From positions 163,129,438 to 163,193,437 of the forward strand of contig NC_080540.1 of the NCBI RefSeq assembly GCF_028640845.1: a DNA stretch of 64,000 nucleotides. The letters run 5' to 3'. The notes under the pieces were generated by a model, which saw only the letters and a program-made list of their open reading frames with translations, was not told the origin of the DNA and ran no database searches. The stretch's first letter is position 1. Each line of letters opens with the position of its first letter. Origin of the DNA: Ahaetulla prasina. Taxonomy: Eukaryota > Chordata > Lepidosauria > Squamata > Colubridae. Below are positions 54,444-64,000 of the stretch, piece by piece. Both the position numbers and the translations under genes were made by a program.

Positions 54444-55236
54444 AAGGTGACCAACTTTTTTTACAATGAGAAGGAGGACTCAAATAAATTGAAGGAAAAA
54501 AAATTCCGTAAATAAAAGAAACATTTTATTCATTGCAACAATACAAAATACACTATAATATGATAAATGCATAATAAAAAAAACCTTTGTAACAATAACA
54601 TTTTATATTTATATTGTAATTATGCCATCAATTAATTATTAAAACTGAAACAATAACATAAGCGAATAAACTTGTAAATAAAATTATACATATTTGTATA
54701 ATTATACGTACCTGGCTGTACACCGCCCTGAGTCCTTCGGGAGAAGGGCGGTATAGAAATTTAATAAAATAAATAAAAATAAATAAATTTGGAAATTATT
54801 AAATAGATAATGAATTAATAAAATGTGAATTATTGTGCTCACCTGTGTATGACTGAATATTCACTGAGAAAGAAGTGAGTCTAATGCGTGCGTGTGTGCC
54901 GTGTCGTGTTTCGATAAGAAGTAAACAAAGCCACTTGCTGCATGGCACACTCTTGCGCGCGGTGCAGTCTTTCAAAACAATTCTCCTGTATGGAGTGCAT
55001 GCGTCTCATAATCGCATCTCGCCGCACTGTGCCGAGCCTTGATGAATCGTCATGTCAAATACAAATACGCCACATCACACACAACGGATCGGATTGGTAT
55101 CGATCGAATACGGAGATTTACAGATTAGTCTTCAAATATCGAAAAGGAGGACATGTAGGAGGACACTTTTTGAGAGAGGACAGAACTTACAAAAAGAGGA
55201 CTGTCCTCCCTAAAGAAGGATGATTGGTCACCCTAA
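54444..55236 (+). mobile_element. DNA-transposon-like element with GGGTGACCAA ends
   Basis: The left end AAGGTGACCAACTTTTTTTA and the right end TTGGTCACCCTAATTAA are inverted. The flanks share ATTAA, and the inner ends match again (GAGAAGGAGGACTC at left and AGAGGACTGTCCTCCC at right). No transposase is recognised. A 93-codon frame at 54942-55223 has five Cys but no known motif. A short L2 3' end sits inside at 54711-54790. Confidence 0.5.
54711..54790 (+). mobile_element. L2 LINE 3' tip
   Basis: CTGGCTGTACACCGCCCTGA and GTCCTTCGGGAGAAGGGCGG then TATAGAAATTTAATAAAATA make the standard L2 end with an (AAATAA)n tail. It is a very short 5' truncated insertion within the element at 54444. Confidence 0.85.
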
Positions 55237-55246
55237 TTAAATGACT

Positions 55247-55515
55247 TTTTTTTTTAAATTTACATTTATATCCCGCCCTTCTCCGAAGACTCAGGGCGGC
55301 TTACAATGTGTAAGGCAATAGTTTCATTCTATTTGTATATTTACAAAGTCAGCTTATTGCCCCCCCAACAATCTGGGTCCTCATTTTACCTACCTTATAA
55401 AGGATGGAAGGCTGAGTCAACCTTGGGCCTGGTGGGATTCGAGCCTGCAGTAATTGCAGGCTGCTGTGTTTTAATAACAGGCTATCTTACAGCCTGAGCC
55501 ACCACGGCCCTTTTA
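55247..55515 (-). mobile_element. tRNA-derived SINE with an L2-like 3' tail
   Basis: The same family as 12943 and 19262. TTTATATCCCGCCCTTCTCC at the left, GGGATTCGAGCCTGCAG (B box side) and CTGAGCCACCACGGCCC at the right. It is nearly identical to 12943-13214, including ACAGGCTATCTTACAGCCTG, so both belong to one subfamily. Confidence 0.88.
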
Positions 55516-55626
55516 AGATTGGAGGGATGCAGCAGTTAAAGTCTCTAGCCCTCTTATGACTTGCATATGGAGCCAACTATAGGCACTTAAGAAAACATAT
55601 GTAGTCACAGGCTGGAGCAGAGGCAA

Positions 55627-56042
55627 CTACAGGTAGCCTTCGACTTACAACCATTCATTTAGTGACTGTTAAAAGTAACAACGGCACTGTAAAAAAAATG
55701 ACTTGTGACCGTTCTTTGCACTTTACGGCCATCACTGCATCCTCATGGTCATGTGATTAAAATTTCGGCTTTTGGAAACCAGCTTCTATTTATGACAGTT
55801 GTCACATCCCAGGGTCACATGATCATCTTTTACAACCTTTCCAGCCAGTTACTCACAAGCAAAATCAATGGAGAAAGCTGGATTTGTTTAATGACTATAT
55901 GATTCACTTCATTGTAGTGATTCTCTTATCAGCCATGGGAAAAAGGGTCATAGAATAGCATGACTCACTTAGCAAGCGCCTTGCTTGGCAATGAAAATTC
56001 TGGTCCCAATTGTGGTTGTAAGTCGAGGACTACTTATACACA
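55627..56042. mobile_element. MITE-C copy
   Basis: Left end ACAGGTAGCCTTCGACTTAC, right end TTGTAAGTCGAGGACTACTT. The body has CATTTAGTGACTGTTAAAAG, CCCAGGGTCACATGATCATC and AAAGCTGGATTTGTTTAATG. Confidence 0.82.
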
Positions 56043-56504
56043 AAGGACAATGGCTGTATCATCTGGGATGATGCAGCAATAACAGCAAGTAGCAACCAAC
56101 CATCCCCACTTTTGAAACAACTAAGCAAGGTTAGACCTGATTAGTATAGGGATGGTAGGAAATTACAGGGCTATAAGACTGTGAGATTGAAAAAGTTTTC
56201 ATATTGCTACCAATAAATCATGGGCTTCCATGTGAAACTCAATTTGAGCAAGATTTTACCTTTTTTAGTGTTAACAGCGTCCCTTGAAGTACCGTAGCAG
56301 TAGGGCTTTCTGGAAAACATTTTTTCAGGCACTGCTTAGTCAAGCTGATTTAGATTTTAAAAATCCTTATTGGAGCTACATCAACAAAAGAGAAACATGT
56401 TTCCAAGAAATCTTCACCAGATAAGGTAGGTAAAAAGAATGAAGTTGTTACCAGCTGTTTTTCAAATGTGGATGGAAGTAGATGGAGAGGGTTAGGGATC
56501 TACA

Positions 56505-56555
56505 ACAGTGATGGGTTTCACTTACCTTTGGTACCAGTTTGCTCGCAAAAATTTC
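56505..56555 (+). mobile_element. MITE-B 5' fragment
   Basis: CAGTGATGGGTTTCACTTAC, CTTTGGTACCAGTTTGCTCG resemble the first 45 bases of MITE-B. Nothing further of the element is seen, so it is a truncated piece. Confidence 0.5.
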
Positions 56556-56559
56556 TATT

Positions 56560-57295
56560 TGGATGTATTCTTTACTAAACACATTTTTGATTTGTCCATG
56601 CTTGATGTTGTCCAACTGTAAAAAGCCCAGATACTTGTAGACTTGATGGTTCCTGATGGTTTAGCCATTCAGCATTTCATTATTTCTGAGTTTACTTTGA
56701 TTTACTGTTATGGTAGCAAGTTTCCCTTGGCCAAATTCCACTTCTCTATCCATGCTAAGAATTCTTACATTTTATTAAATATTAGATTTTGATTTCTGAT
56801 TTTCATAAAGCTTCAGAACATCTAAATAAAGCAAATGTGAGATTTTATTAGTATTTTTTGCTATTTGATAGCCAAGATTTGCTTTCTTCAAAAATCACTG
56901 GAAGTGGATCACAGCAGTGACAAATAAGAATGATAACGAGTCATCCTGGAAATTGACACACCCTTATTTTTCATTTTCAACCAATTCTGTCTTCCACTAC
57001 TTTATTATTTTTTTCTATAAACATCATAATGTTTTTACTGGCACCAGTTGTCACACAGATGAGCCAATTGCCTGGTAATGAATCAAAGGCCCTTTTTGTA
57101 ATCAGTCCAGACCGTATCCTAAATAGGTTTATCAGCTTTGCAATTCTCCAAAACCATTTTATCAATCAGAAGTTGATCTTTTGTACATCCACTTTTCTTT
57201 TTATTTCCTTTCTGTTCTACTGGAAGGGTGTTATTTTTTTTCTAGTTGCTTCTACATTTTTGGAGAAGGACCAATGTGCACCTTAATCCAATATA
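56560..57295 (-). mobile_element. degraded LINE reverse transcriptase, R4-like
   Basis: On the minus strand, with frameshifts, the translation reads Lys-Arg-Ala-Phe-Asp-Ser-Leu-Pro-Gly-Asn-Trp (about 57090), then Leu-Gly-Tyr-Gln-Ile-Ala-Lys-Asn, then His-Leu-Leu-Tyr-Leu-Asp near a lost catalytic Asp-Asp (about 56835). Tyr-Lys-Tyr-Leu-Gly-Phe-Leu-Gln-Leu-Asp-Asn-Ile-Lys-His follows at about 56600. The order matches the reverse transcriptase of R4-type LINEs found in squamates. Many stops show it is old. Confidence 0.6.
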
Positions 57296-57361
57296 TGGAC
57301 CCTTGCAGGTGCTTCCAGCTATTGTATATATTCTGGCATAGTTCTGCATGATGCAATTTAT

Positions 57362-57580
57362 TTCCTTATTTTTATTATTTATTCAGCCACCCATCTCACA
57401 CAAGTGACTCTGGGCAGCATATAAGAATAAAACAAGCATAACTCTCATCCCCAGCCCCCAGTGCTCAAGGATAAACTGTTAACCCCACCTCCATCAATAG
57501 TAGCAGAGCTCATTTTTCACTGATTTAAATGCCCAGGGAAACAGCCAGGTCTTCAATGCCTTCTAAAAGGCTAAAAGGGT
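57362..57580 (-). mobile_element. unclassified LINE 3' UTR-like sequence
   Basis: TTTATTATTTATTCAGCCAC, GTGACTCTGGGCAGCATATA and AGAATAAAACAAGC follow the layout of L2/CR1-type 3' ends on the minus strand, and CAGGTCTTCAATGCC is like the coding start of such ends. The similarity is weak. Confidence 0.4.
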
Positions 57581-58650
57581 TGGGGCCATCCATATATATT
57601 TATTATTATTGTATAATCTTATAATTTATTATTCCAATAAATGACAAACATGATTTCAGAGAAATGATAGGGATCAGCACTGGGGATAACAAATTATATA
57701 CAATTCTAATTTTTTGGTCACTTTTGGATTTTGGCCAATCTGCTCAACGATGATTGGAGAACATTTCAACTCAACAATATGGAAAGGCCCAGAATCCAGT
57801 TCTGCCGGCTTTTGGTGAGATACTTCTGAGAAGCTCCCAAGTAGGGTATGTACCAACTAGCTCTTTTCTGAGCCAAAACCACAGGATCTTGAGGATCTTC
57901 CAAGTGCCAGAAGAAGTAGAGGAAGCAGGTTTTAAAAGATAAGGACTTCTAACTGCGCTTCTGATAGAAATGGAAATTCCTTTAAAGGTAGCTTGTCAAG
58001 GCATCTTGGGGCTTTCAACAAAATGATGAAAGCAGTATTGAAGGGTTGGACTACAAATATCCAAAAATGAATGTGCATGAACCTGCTATCATTTTCTTCA
58101 TCTCAACAAGACCTTAGAAGAAAGTGTAAGTCATTCAGGTCTTGCTTCCCTGATTGTTCTACTCTCAGAACTCTTCAGAACTATCCTGTGAAACAAAGGA
58201 TGAAAGGATAGCTTTCATTTATTAAGCCTTTTATTGTCTCCCTCTTTCTATCTGACTGAACTGCCTCAAGGGAGGTTCAACCTGAGAGCCATCTTGGAAG
58301 ATTTAGCTGCAATTGCTTCCAAGTTAAATGGAAAGAGAATCTCTGGAAGAAAAAAGCTTTTCTATTTGGAAATCGAACATTGTGCTGTTTGGTTAAGAGG
58401 ATGACTCTCAAATCAATTGGAGACATCTAGATGATACAGTTTTATTTAAAATAGAAAGGAGGGGGCTGTGATGGAAGAATATATAAAATGGATAGAGAAG
58501 CTGTTTGCTATTGTGTATTGCATTCCGCTGGAGATAATTTGCCAAGGCTATGTGATAACATTAGTGGGACTGAAGCTAATGCTGCAATGAATTTGAAGGC
58601 ACTTGGAATGCCAAGGCTTCAGGTTATATACTCTGCTCTAGTGCATGTTA
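57581..58650. other. no feature recognised
   Basis: AT-rich unique-looking sequence, short frames only. Confidence 0.45.
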
Positions 58651-59375
58651 CACAGGTAGTCCTCCACTTATGACCAGTTGCTTAACAACCATTCAAAGTT
58701 ACAACAATCCCTGGAAAAAGCTACTTATGACCCAGATTCAAAGTTCTGACAGCCAGGGCTCCCTTGTGGTCCCATGACCACATTTTGGGCACTTGGCAAC
58801 TGGCCCACATTTACAGTCATTTGCTTCATCCTGTTGTCACATGACCTCAATTCAGTGGTGAAATCCAAATTTTTTTACTACCGGTTCTGTGGACGGCTTG
58901 GTGGGCATGGTGCGGCTTGATGGGCATGGCTTGGTGGGCGTGGCAGCTAAGGATACGGCAAAATCTCCATTCCCACCCCACTCCAGGGGAAGGATACTGC
59001 AAAATCCCCATTCCCTCCCCACTCCTGGGAAAGGATATTGCAAAATCCCCATTCCCACCCCACTCTGGGGCCAGTCAGAGGTGGTATTTGCCAGTTCTCC
59101 GAACTACTCAAAATTTCCGCTACTGGTTCTCCAGGCCCTGTCAGAACCTGCCGGATTTCACCCCTGCCTCAATTTACAATGTTTTTGCTGGAAACCGGTG
59201 TTCACTCCCAGTTTCCAACAAAAAAAAGCAAACAATGGATTCACTTAACGACAATGGTGTTCACTTTATGACAGTTGCTTAAACAACTGCTACAAGAGTC
59301 ATGTGATGACCTGCTTAATGACTTACAGCCACAATTGCAGATGCAACTACAATTATAAGTTGAGGCCTACCTGTA
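58651..59375. mobile_element. MITE-C copy, split by MITE-A
   Basis: Left end ACAGGTAGTCCTCCACTTAT, right end TATAAGTTGAGGCCTACCTG. The right part resumes after 59166 with AATGGATTCACTTAACGACA and TGTGATGACCTGCTTAATGA. MITE-A at 58853-59166 interrupts it. Confidence 0.82.
58853..59166 (+). mobile_element. MITE-A copy inside MITE-C, perfect target duplication
   Basis: It starts CAGTGGTGAAATCCAAATTT and ends GCCGGATTTCACCCCTG. CCTCAATT is on both sides exactly. It has three of the AATC(T/C)CCATTCCC units and a duplicated GGCTTGGTGGGC unit. Confidence 0.93.
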
Positions 59376-59479
59376 ATATATACCTTTCCTTTCCTTTCCT
59401 TATGAAAATTGCCTCAGGATGGGGAGTTTAAAGCAAAGGAAAAATGGTGACTCCGTTTTTATTCCCCTTCAGCCATGGA

Positions 59480-59650
59480 AACTCACTAAGTGTCTTTGGG
59501 CCAGTCACTCTCTCAGCCCAACCCACATTTTGTTTCCACGTTTTGTGTGGAAATGTTGCAGGAAAGGCTTCTATGTACTGTATGCTGCCTTGAGCTCCTG
59601 AATGAAAATGTGGGATACAAATCAAATCTACAGACAAACAAATAAATGGC
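59480..59650 (+). mobile_element. tRNA-derived SINE 3' part
   Basis: TTGGGCCAGTCACTCTCTCA, GCCCAACCCACATTTTG and CTGTATGCTGCCTTGAGCTC match the second half of the SINE at 35538. The tRNA-like head is not seen. Confidence 0.6.
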
Positions 59651-60479
59651 AAGGAAGGCAACTTCTAAATTCCCCACTACAGCAGCTATCAGTCAAAGAA
59701 AAACTGCTTCAACCCATTCCTATTTGCATCCCCAGGATACATTGGTTTCTCTATAAGGCTTATATTATACTGCAGAAATCTCCCCTCTTCAATGCACCTT
59801 TGTTTTGCCTGAAAACTGCCTTACAAACGGCAAGCCAGATTGGTCTTTGTGCCTGTTACAATTTCTCTCCATGTCCCCCCACCTCATCCATATCGACAAA
59901 TTGTGAATTATTTGAATTGTGGGGTTCCATAGCAGCCTCCATACTGAAATGACACTTCACTCTGGTGCTTGTCTGAAAACTATGTCATGCCTGATAGGAT
60001 GGACTGATTGAACGGGGTGGGGGGGGGGGAGGCGGTCTCATCTCTTAAGACCCCCAAGGCACTGTGATGCTATAGGTGTTATGGAACATCTCTCCATTTG
60101 CTATTGCTTTGGCTACATAGATTCATTCTTGTTTTCCCATCAGCCCATTCTCCTCCTCTTGTGGCGCGAACCTCTCCAGGCTCTTTAGAGATAAAACTGA
60201 ATTACTCAGTCAAGATTCTTTCTCAGTGGCTCCACAAGACTGGACCACAGGTGCAAGATTGCTCTATTCAAGGAGCCCCAGGAAAATATTGGTAAGCTGT
60301 CTCAGCAAGGAGAAGTCTTTCCTTAATCACCACCTAGAGCCCAAAAAGTCGAGTGGTAGGTTAGGATTAGAAGGCATGCAGATTGAGAGAGCAACCAGGC
60401 TACTGTCTTTTCCACTCCTTCTTCTCCCTCTCCTTTAGCTCATCCTTTCATCTGTTCTATCTTCCTGTCAGCCCCACCA
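59651..60479. other. no feature recognised
   Basis: Frames at 59602-59952 and 60098-60438 show no motif. A G run is at 60016-60030. Confidence 0.45.
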
Positions 60480-60824
60480 AGTGGACCAGGTCAGGAAATT
60501 AACCCCACAAGCCTTGCTCAGTCATACATGTCCTGGTTCTCTCCCATCTTGACTACGGTGATGGTCTATGTGGGGTCGCCCTTGAAATGTATCCAGAAGC
60601 TTCCGCTGGTTCAAAATGTAGTGGCCTGCATAGTTTTGTGCAAGTCTAGTTTTGAACATGTCATCTTTCTTGCGGAAACTGTATTGGCTGCCTATTTGCT
60701 TCCTGTTCCAATTTAAGGTGCTGGTTATCACCTTGAAAGCCCTACATGGCTTGAGGCCAGGTTATTTGAAAGACTATATTTTCCGAACTACGTCTACCCA
60801 TACCCTACCCAGCAGGGTATTTAT
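60480..60824 (+). mobile_element. old L2-like LINE fragment
   Basis: In shifting frames the plus strand gives a Leu-Asp-Tyr-Gly-Asp-Gly-Leu-Tyr-Val-Gly block (about 60550), Leu-Tyr-Trp-Leu-Pro-Ile (about 60680), Phe-Lys-Val-Leu-Val-Ile-Thr-Leu-Lys-Ala-Leu-His-Gly-Leu (about 60712) and Pro-Gly-Tyr-Leu-Lys-Asp. These are the same blocks as in the L2 at 26.9-27.15 kb but much more diverged. Confidence 0.75.
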
Positions 60825-61194
60825 CAGTGGTGAAATCCTGTCGGTTCACACCAGTTCGGATGAACCGGTAGTGATAAAATCTACCAGTTTGATGAACTGG
60901 TAGTAAAAAAAAGCTACTGGTTGGTCCGAACCAGTATTTCCGACGATCAGCTGTGCTGTGCATTTTATATTCGCTAGAAAGCAAGAAATCCTGCTTTCTA
61001 GTGAATCTAAATCACGCGGCAGAGCTGTTCACCCCACCCCACCCACTATTCTACTTACCTTCAAATGGCTTCTTTTTCCACACAGTGTGCGTTTGGTGCG
61101 TACTGCGCAAGTGCGTGGACATTGCACATCTGGCGCGCATCACACATACATGGGCAAACAAACTGGTAGCAACCCGCAGAGGATTTTACCACTG
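60825..61194 (+). mobile_element. MITE-B copy, long form, perfect target duplication
   Basis: It starts CAGTGGTGAAATCCTGTCGG and ends GAGGATTTTACCACTG. GTATTTAT is on both sides exactly. It is about 370 bases, longer than other MITE-B copies, with extra GAACCGGTAGTGATAAAATC and GAACTGGTAGTAAAAAAAAG units and a GTGCGTACTGCGCAAGTGCG core. Confidence 0.9.
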
Positions 61195-61199
61195 GTATT

Positions 61200-61300
61200 T
61201 ATGTATTAAAAAATTTATATTGCCACCTATTCACACATGGCGACTCAAGGCGGCTTACAGGGGTATAAAAACATCATATATAAAAAATTAAGGAGATTCA
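61200..61300 (-). mobile_element. short LINE 3'-end-like sequence
   Basis: AAATTTATATTGCCACCTAT and GGCGACTCAAGGCGGCTTAC match the general form of an L2/CR1-type 3' end on the minus strand, cut by the MITE-B insertion at its left. Confidence 0.45.
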
Positions 61301-61854
61301 TCTATTGGGTCCAAGATGAAGGGACTTCTCCTTGGTGGCTCACTCCCTGAGGAACATCATCCCTGCAGAGATAAGACTGCCCTTGCCTTTTGAAAGGCCC
61401 TGAAAAAGAATTTTGCCAGCAGGTCTGGGGATCCCAGAGTGATTTGGAGCCCATGGAGTGGTTTGTTTGATTTTTATCACCGGGGGGGGGGGGGGGAGAA
61501 GGTGAAGGATTTTATATTTGGGGGCTTCTGCAAGCTGCCCAGAATCATCATGTGTGTGTTGAGCAGCCATATACATTTCCTTAAATAAATACATTTCAAA
61601 AACCACTTATATTGGGAGTGGCTGTAATAACAGCGTCTTGCAACAAATTGTGCTTGTATCTCTTCTCCTTTCTCAGACTCCTGTGAATTAGAGAGATGTC
61701 TGGGTCTCTTCCGCATACGTTCTGTCAAGTTGTGGACTTATGGTCATCACTTTGGTAACAGAGCCCGCATGTGTCAATCATGGTCCTCTTCTGTACTTTC
61801 TACATCTCCAGAACTTTTGTAAGAACTCTGTCAGCAAACATCCAGGGTGTGGAG
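61301..61854. other. no feature recognised
   Basis: Contains a long G run at 61483-61495. No other feature is supported. Confidence 0.45.
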
Positions 61855-62161
61855 CAGGGGTGAAATCCAGCAGGTTCTGACAGGTTCTGGAGAACCGGTA
61901 GCGGAAATTTTGGGCAGTTCGGAGAACCAGTAGCGGAAATTTTGAGTAGTTCAGAGAACCAGCAATGTCACCCCTGGCTGGCCCCAGAGTAGGGTGGGAA
62001 TGGAGATTTTGTACTATCCTTCCCCTGGAGTTGGGTGGGAATGGAGATTTTGCAGTATCCTTCCCCAGCCATGCCCACCAAGTCACGCCCACCAAGCCAC
62101 ACCATGCCCACTAAGCCACGCCCACAGAACCGGTAGTAAAAAAAATTAGATTTCACCACAG
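61855..62161 (-). mobile_element. MITE-A copy with perfect 8-bp target duplication
   Basis: It starts CAGGGGTGAAATCCAGCAGG and ends TTAGATTTCACCACAG. GTGTGGAG is on both sides exactly. The GGAGAACC(G/A)GTAGCGGAAATTTTG unit is present twice in tandem near the left. Confidence 0.93.
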
Positions 62162-62307
62162 GTGTGGAGGCCCAAAGTATACAATTCAGTTCGATTTATG
62201 AGTCTATTAGATCCCACCACCATAATGCCACCAAGTAGGGTGGCCTGGGGTATTCTTCCAGATCAGGATATGATTAAAAAAAGAAAGGCTTTAATCTTAT
62301 GCATCCT

Positions 62308-62795
62308 AATCTCAATTTACAAACCATTCAATCGGTGACCCTTCGAAGGTACAATGGCCCTGAAAAAAGGTGACTTACAACTGATCCTCGCTCTTACGAC
62401 CATTGCAGTATCCCCACAGTCACATGATCAAAATCCAGGTGCTTCGTAACCAGCACATACTGGTTATAATGGTTGCAGTGTCCAGGGTCATGTGATTGCC
62501 ATTTGCGACCTTCCCAGCTGGCTTCCAACAAGTAAACTTTCTCTTATTGTCCACGTGATTTATTTATTTATTTATTTATTGTTCACATTTTTATATCACC
62601 CTTCTCCGAGGACTCAGGGCGGTGTACAGCATAGATAAAACACAAATATCAAAAAAAAACAACCATTTAACTGCAGTGATTTGCTTAACAATCATTGCCA
62701 AAGAAGCTGTAAAATCAGGTGTGACTCACTTTAGCAATCACCTTGCTTAACAATGGAAATGCTGGTCCCAAATATGGTTGCAAGTCAAAACATGC
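62308..62795. mobile_element. MITE-C copy, interrupted by an L2 3' end
   Basis: The body has AAGGTACAATGGCCCTGAAA, CACAGTCACATGATCAAAAT and TGCTTAACAATGGAAATGCT in family order, but both tips are eroded (the right is GGTTGCAAGTCAAAAC). An L2 3' end splits it at about 62558-62660. Confidence 0.72.
62558..62660 (-). mobile_element. L2 LINE 3' tip
   Basis: A (TTTA)n run, then TTTTTATATCACCCTTCTCC and GAGGACTCAGGGCGGTGTAC. It is the standard L2 end in reverse. Confidence 0.82.
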
Positions 62796-63179
62796 ATCCC
62801 ATATTGAGTTCCGTTGAATTTCAGATAGCTTTCTCATAAGTAGATATGGATAGGTTGCCCCCTCCCCAAAATAGACACTGAATAGCTGTTTAGTTTCTAT
62901 CACAATGGTATCTTTTCCATGCCTGCAAGTATTTTAAATCTGAGGTGATTTCAAATGTGCCTTTAAAAAAATAAATAAAAAAAGGAGTGCTATGCCAGCA
63001 CAGTTCTTTGCAGCCCTCATGTGGGCAAAATATCTTCTAAAGCAAGATGCAGAGTTTCTTTCCTAGTTCTGTATTTAAAGGAAAATGTATTTCTACACAT
63101 TCAGAAAAAGAAAATTAGAAGGGTGTGATGATGTATTAATCCTGCACACCTTCTTCCTTTCAGTTCTATCTCTGTAGAA
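62796..63179. other. no feature recognised
   Basis: AT-rich unique-looking sequence, no supported feature. Confidence 0.45.
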
Positions 63180-63318
63180 CAGGGGTGTCAAAAGTGGCGG
63201 CCTGTGGGCCAGATGCATCACGTGCAGGCCACGCCCACTCCAGCTCCACGAATGGAGAAAATGCTGCAAAAGTCACGTGACGGCAACGTGACTCAATGAG
63301 TTTGACTCAATGAGTTTG
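63180..63318 (+). mobile_element. hAT-like MITE of the CAGGGGTGTCAAACTC type, perfect target duplication
   Basis: It starts CAGGGGTGTCAAAAGTGGCG. CTGTAGAA lies on both sides exactly (63172-63179 and 63319-63326). The right end is unusual: ACTCAATGAGTTTG occurs twice in tandem, and the usual terminal ACCCCTG is missing. Confidence 0.85.
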
Positions 63319-63577
63319 CTGTAGAAAGACATAATCTTCCTAAACGATTTTACCTGTAGCCCAAGAGCATTTTACACAATCTGTAATCCTGGTTGACCAC
63401 AGTAGCTTCGCCTAACCTGGTGCTTTCCAGCTGGGTTGGATGGCAATTTTCACCTCCATCATCCAACTTTTGCTATATGGTAGTGAAAGGGTGGGACATC
63501 TACAACTGTCAGGCATTGGATGGAGAAGATTGCCCAATGGCCATTTTCTGCAGTACATATAATATACAAATATCTGG

Positions 63578-63970
63578 ACAGGTAGCCTACTTACAACAGT
63601 TCCTTTAGTGACCGTTTGAAGTTAAAATGGCTCTGAAAAAAGTGACATAGGACCATTTTTCACAACTACAACCACCACAGGATCCCCACTTGATCAAAAT
63701 TCAGATGTTTGGCAACTGTTTCATACTTATGACGGATGCAGTGTTCTAGGGTCACGTGATCCCCTTTTGCAACCGTCTGACAAGCAAAGTTAATGGGGAA
63801 GCCAGATTCACTTAACAACGATGTAACTAACTTAACAGCTGCAGTGATTCACTTAAGAACTGTGGGAAAAAATATCGTAAAATGGGGCAAAACTCATTTA
63901 ATAATTGTCTCGGTTAGCAGCAGAAATTTTGGGCTCACCTGTGGCCATAAGTTGAGGACTACCTGTACTT
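63578..63970 (+). mobile_element. MITE-C copy, nearly full length
   Basis: The left end is GACAGGTAGCCTACTTACAA and the right end ATAAGTTGAGGACTACCTGT. The order of body blocks is CCTTTAGTGACCGTTTGAAG, GGCAACTGTTTCATACTTAT, AGGGTCACGTGATCCCCTTT, AGCCAGATTCACTTAACAAC and TTAGCAGCAGAAATTTTGGG. It serves as the reference order for the family here. Confidence 0.83.
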
Positions 63971-64000
63971 CAAATTATATTATTTCCTATTGAGGACAGA

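Noticed and set aside
59602..59952. 116-codon plus-strand frame
   Set aside because: It begins in a SINE remnant and shows no domain.

Overview
This window looks like a piece of a squamate, almost certainly snake, nuclear genome. It is AT-rich and gene-poor, and it is packed with repeats typical of snakes: CR1, L2 and L3-type LINEs, (GAATA)n arrays at the ends of CR1-L3-like elements, a Sauria SINE with an ACCTTT-type tail, other tRNA-derived SINEs, and many short hAT-like MITEs. Species cannot be read from the sequence alone.

One protein-coding gene is well supported. SMUG1 (single-strand-selective monofunctional uracil-DNA glycosylase) lies on the minus strand and spans most of the first 38 kb. 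Its promoter and first exon sit in a GC-rich patch at about 38.0-38.4 kb. The coding exons are 38233-38266 (inferred), 28132-28397 and 15386-15913, with introns of about 9.8 and 12.2 kb. The joined reading frame is 275 codons and open throughout. The catalytic Asn and His motifs fall at a constant offset of five residues from human SMUG1. The large introns hold L2, CR1, L1, L3, SINE and MITE insertions. One CR1 fragment starts only about 45 bases from the last splice acceptor.

From 38.4 to 64 kb no recognisable gene was found. A coding-like but unidentified stretch at 41.75-42.26 kb is the only candidate. The rest is nested transposable elements. One hAT-like MITE family (called MITE-A here) has about ten copies, most with intact 8-bp target duplications, and some lie inside other repeats, which gives a relative insertion order. 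A related family (MITE-B) has at least four complete copies. A third family (MITE-C) is about 400 bp with palindromic ends.

The least ordinary structures are head-to-head inverted repeats at 14.1, 25.4 and 45.4 kb. They carry hammerhead-ribozyme-like cores and resemble the ribozyme motifs known from Penelope-like retroelements. SINE families that share 3' tails with L2 and with CR1 are also visible, as expected if those LINEs mobilise them. No wholly new protein system was found.
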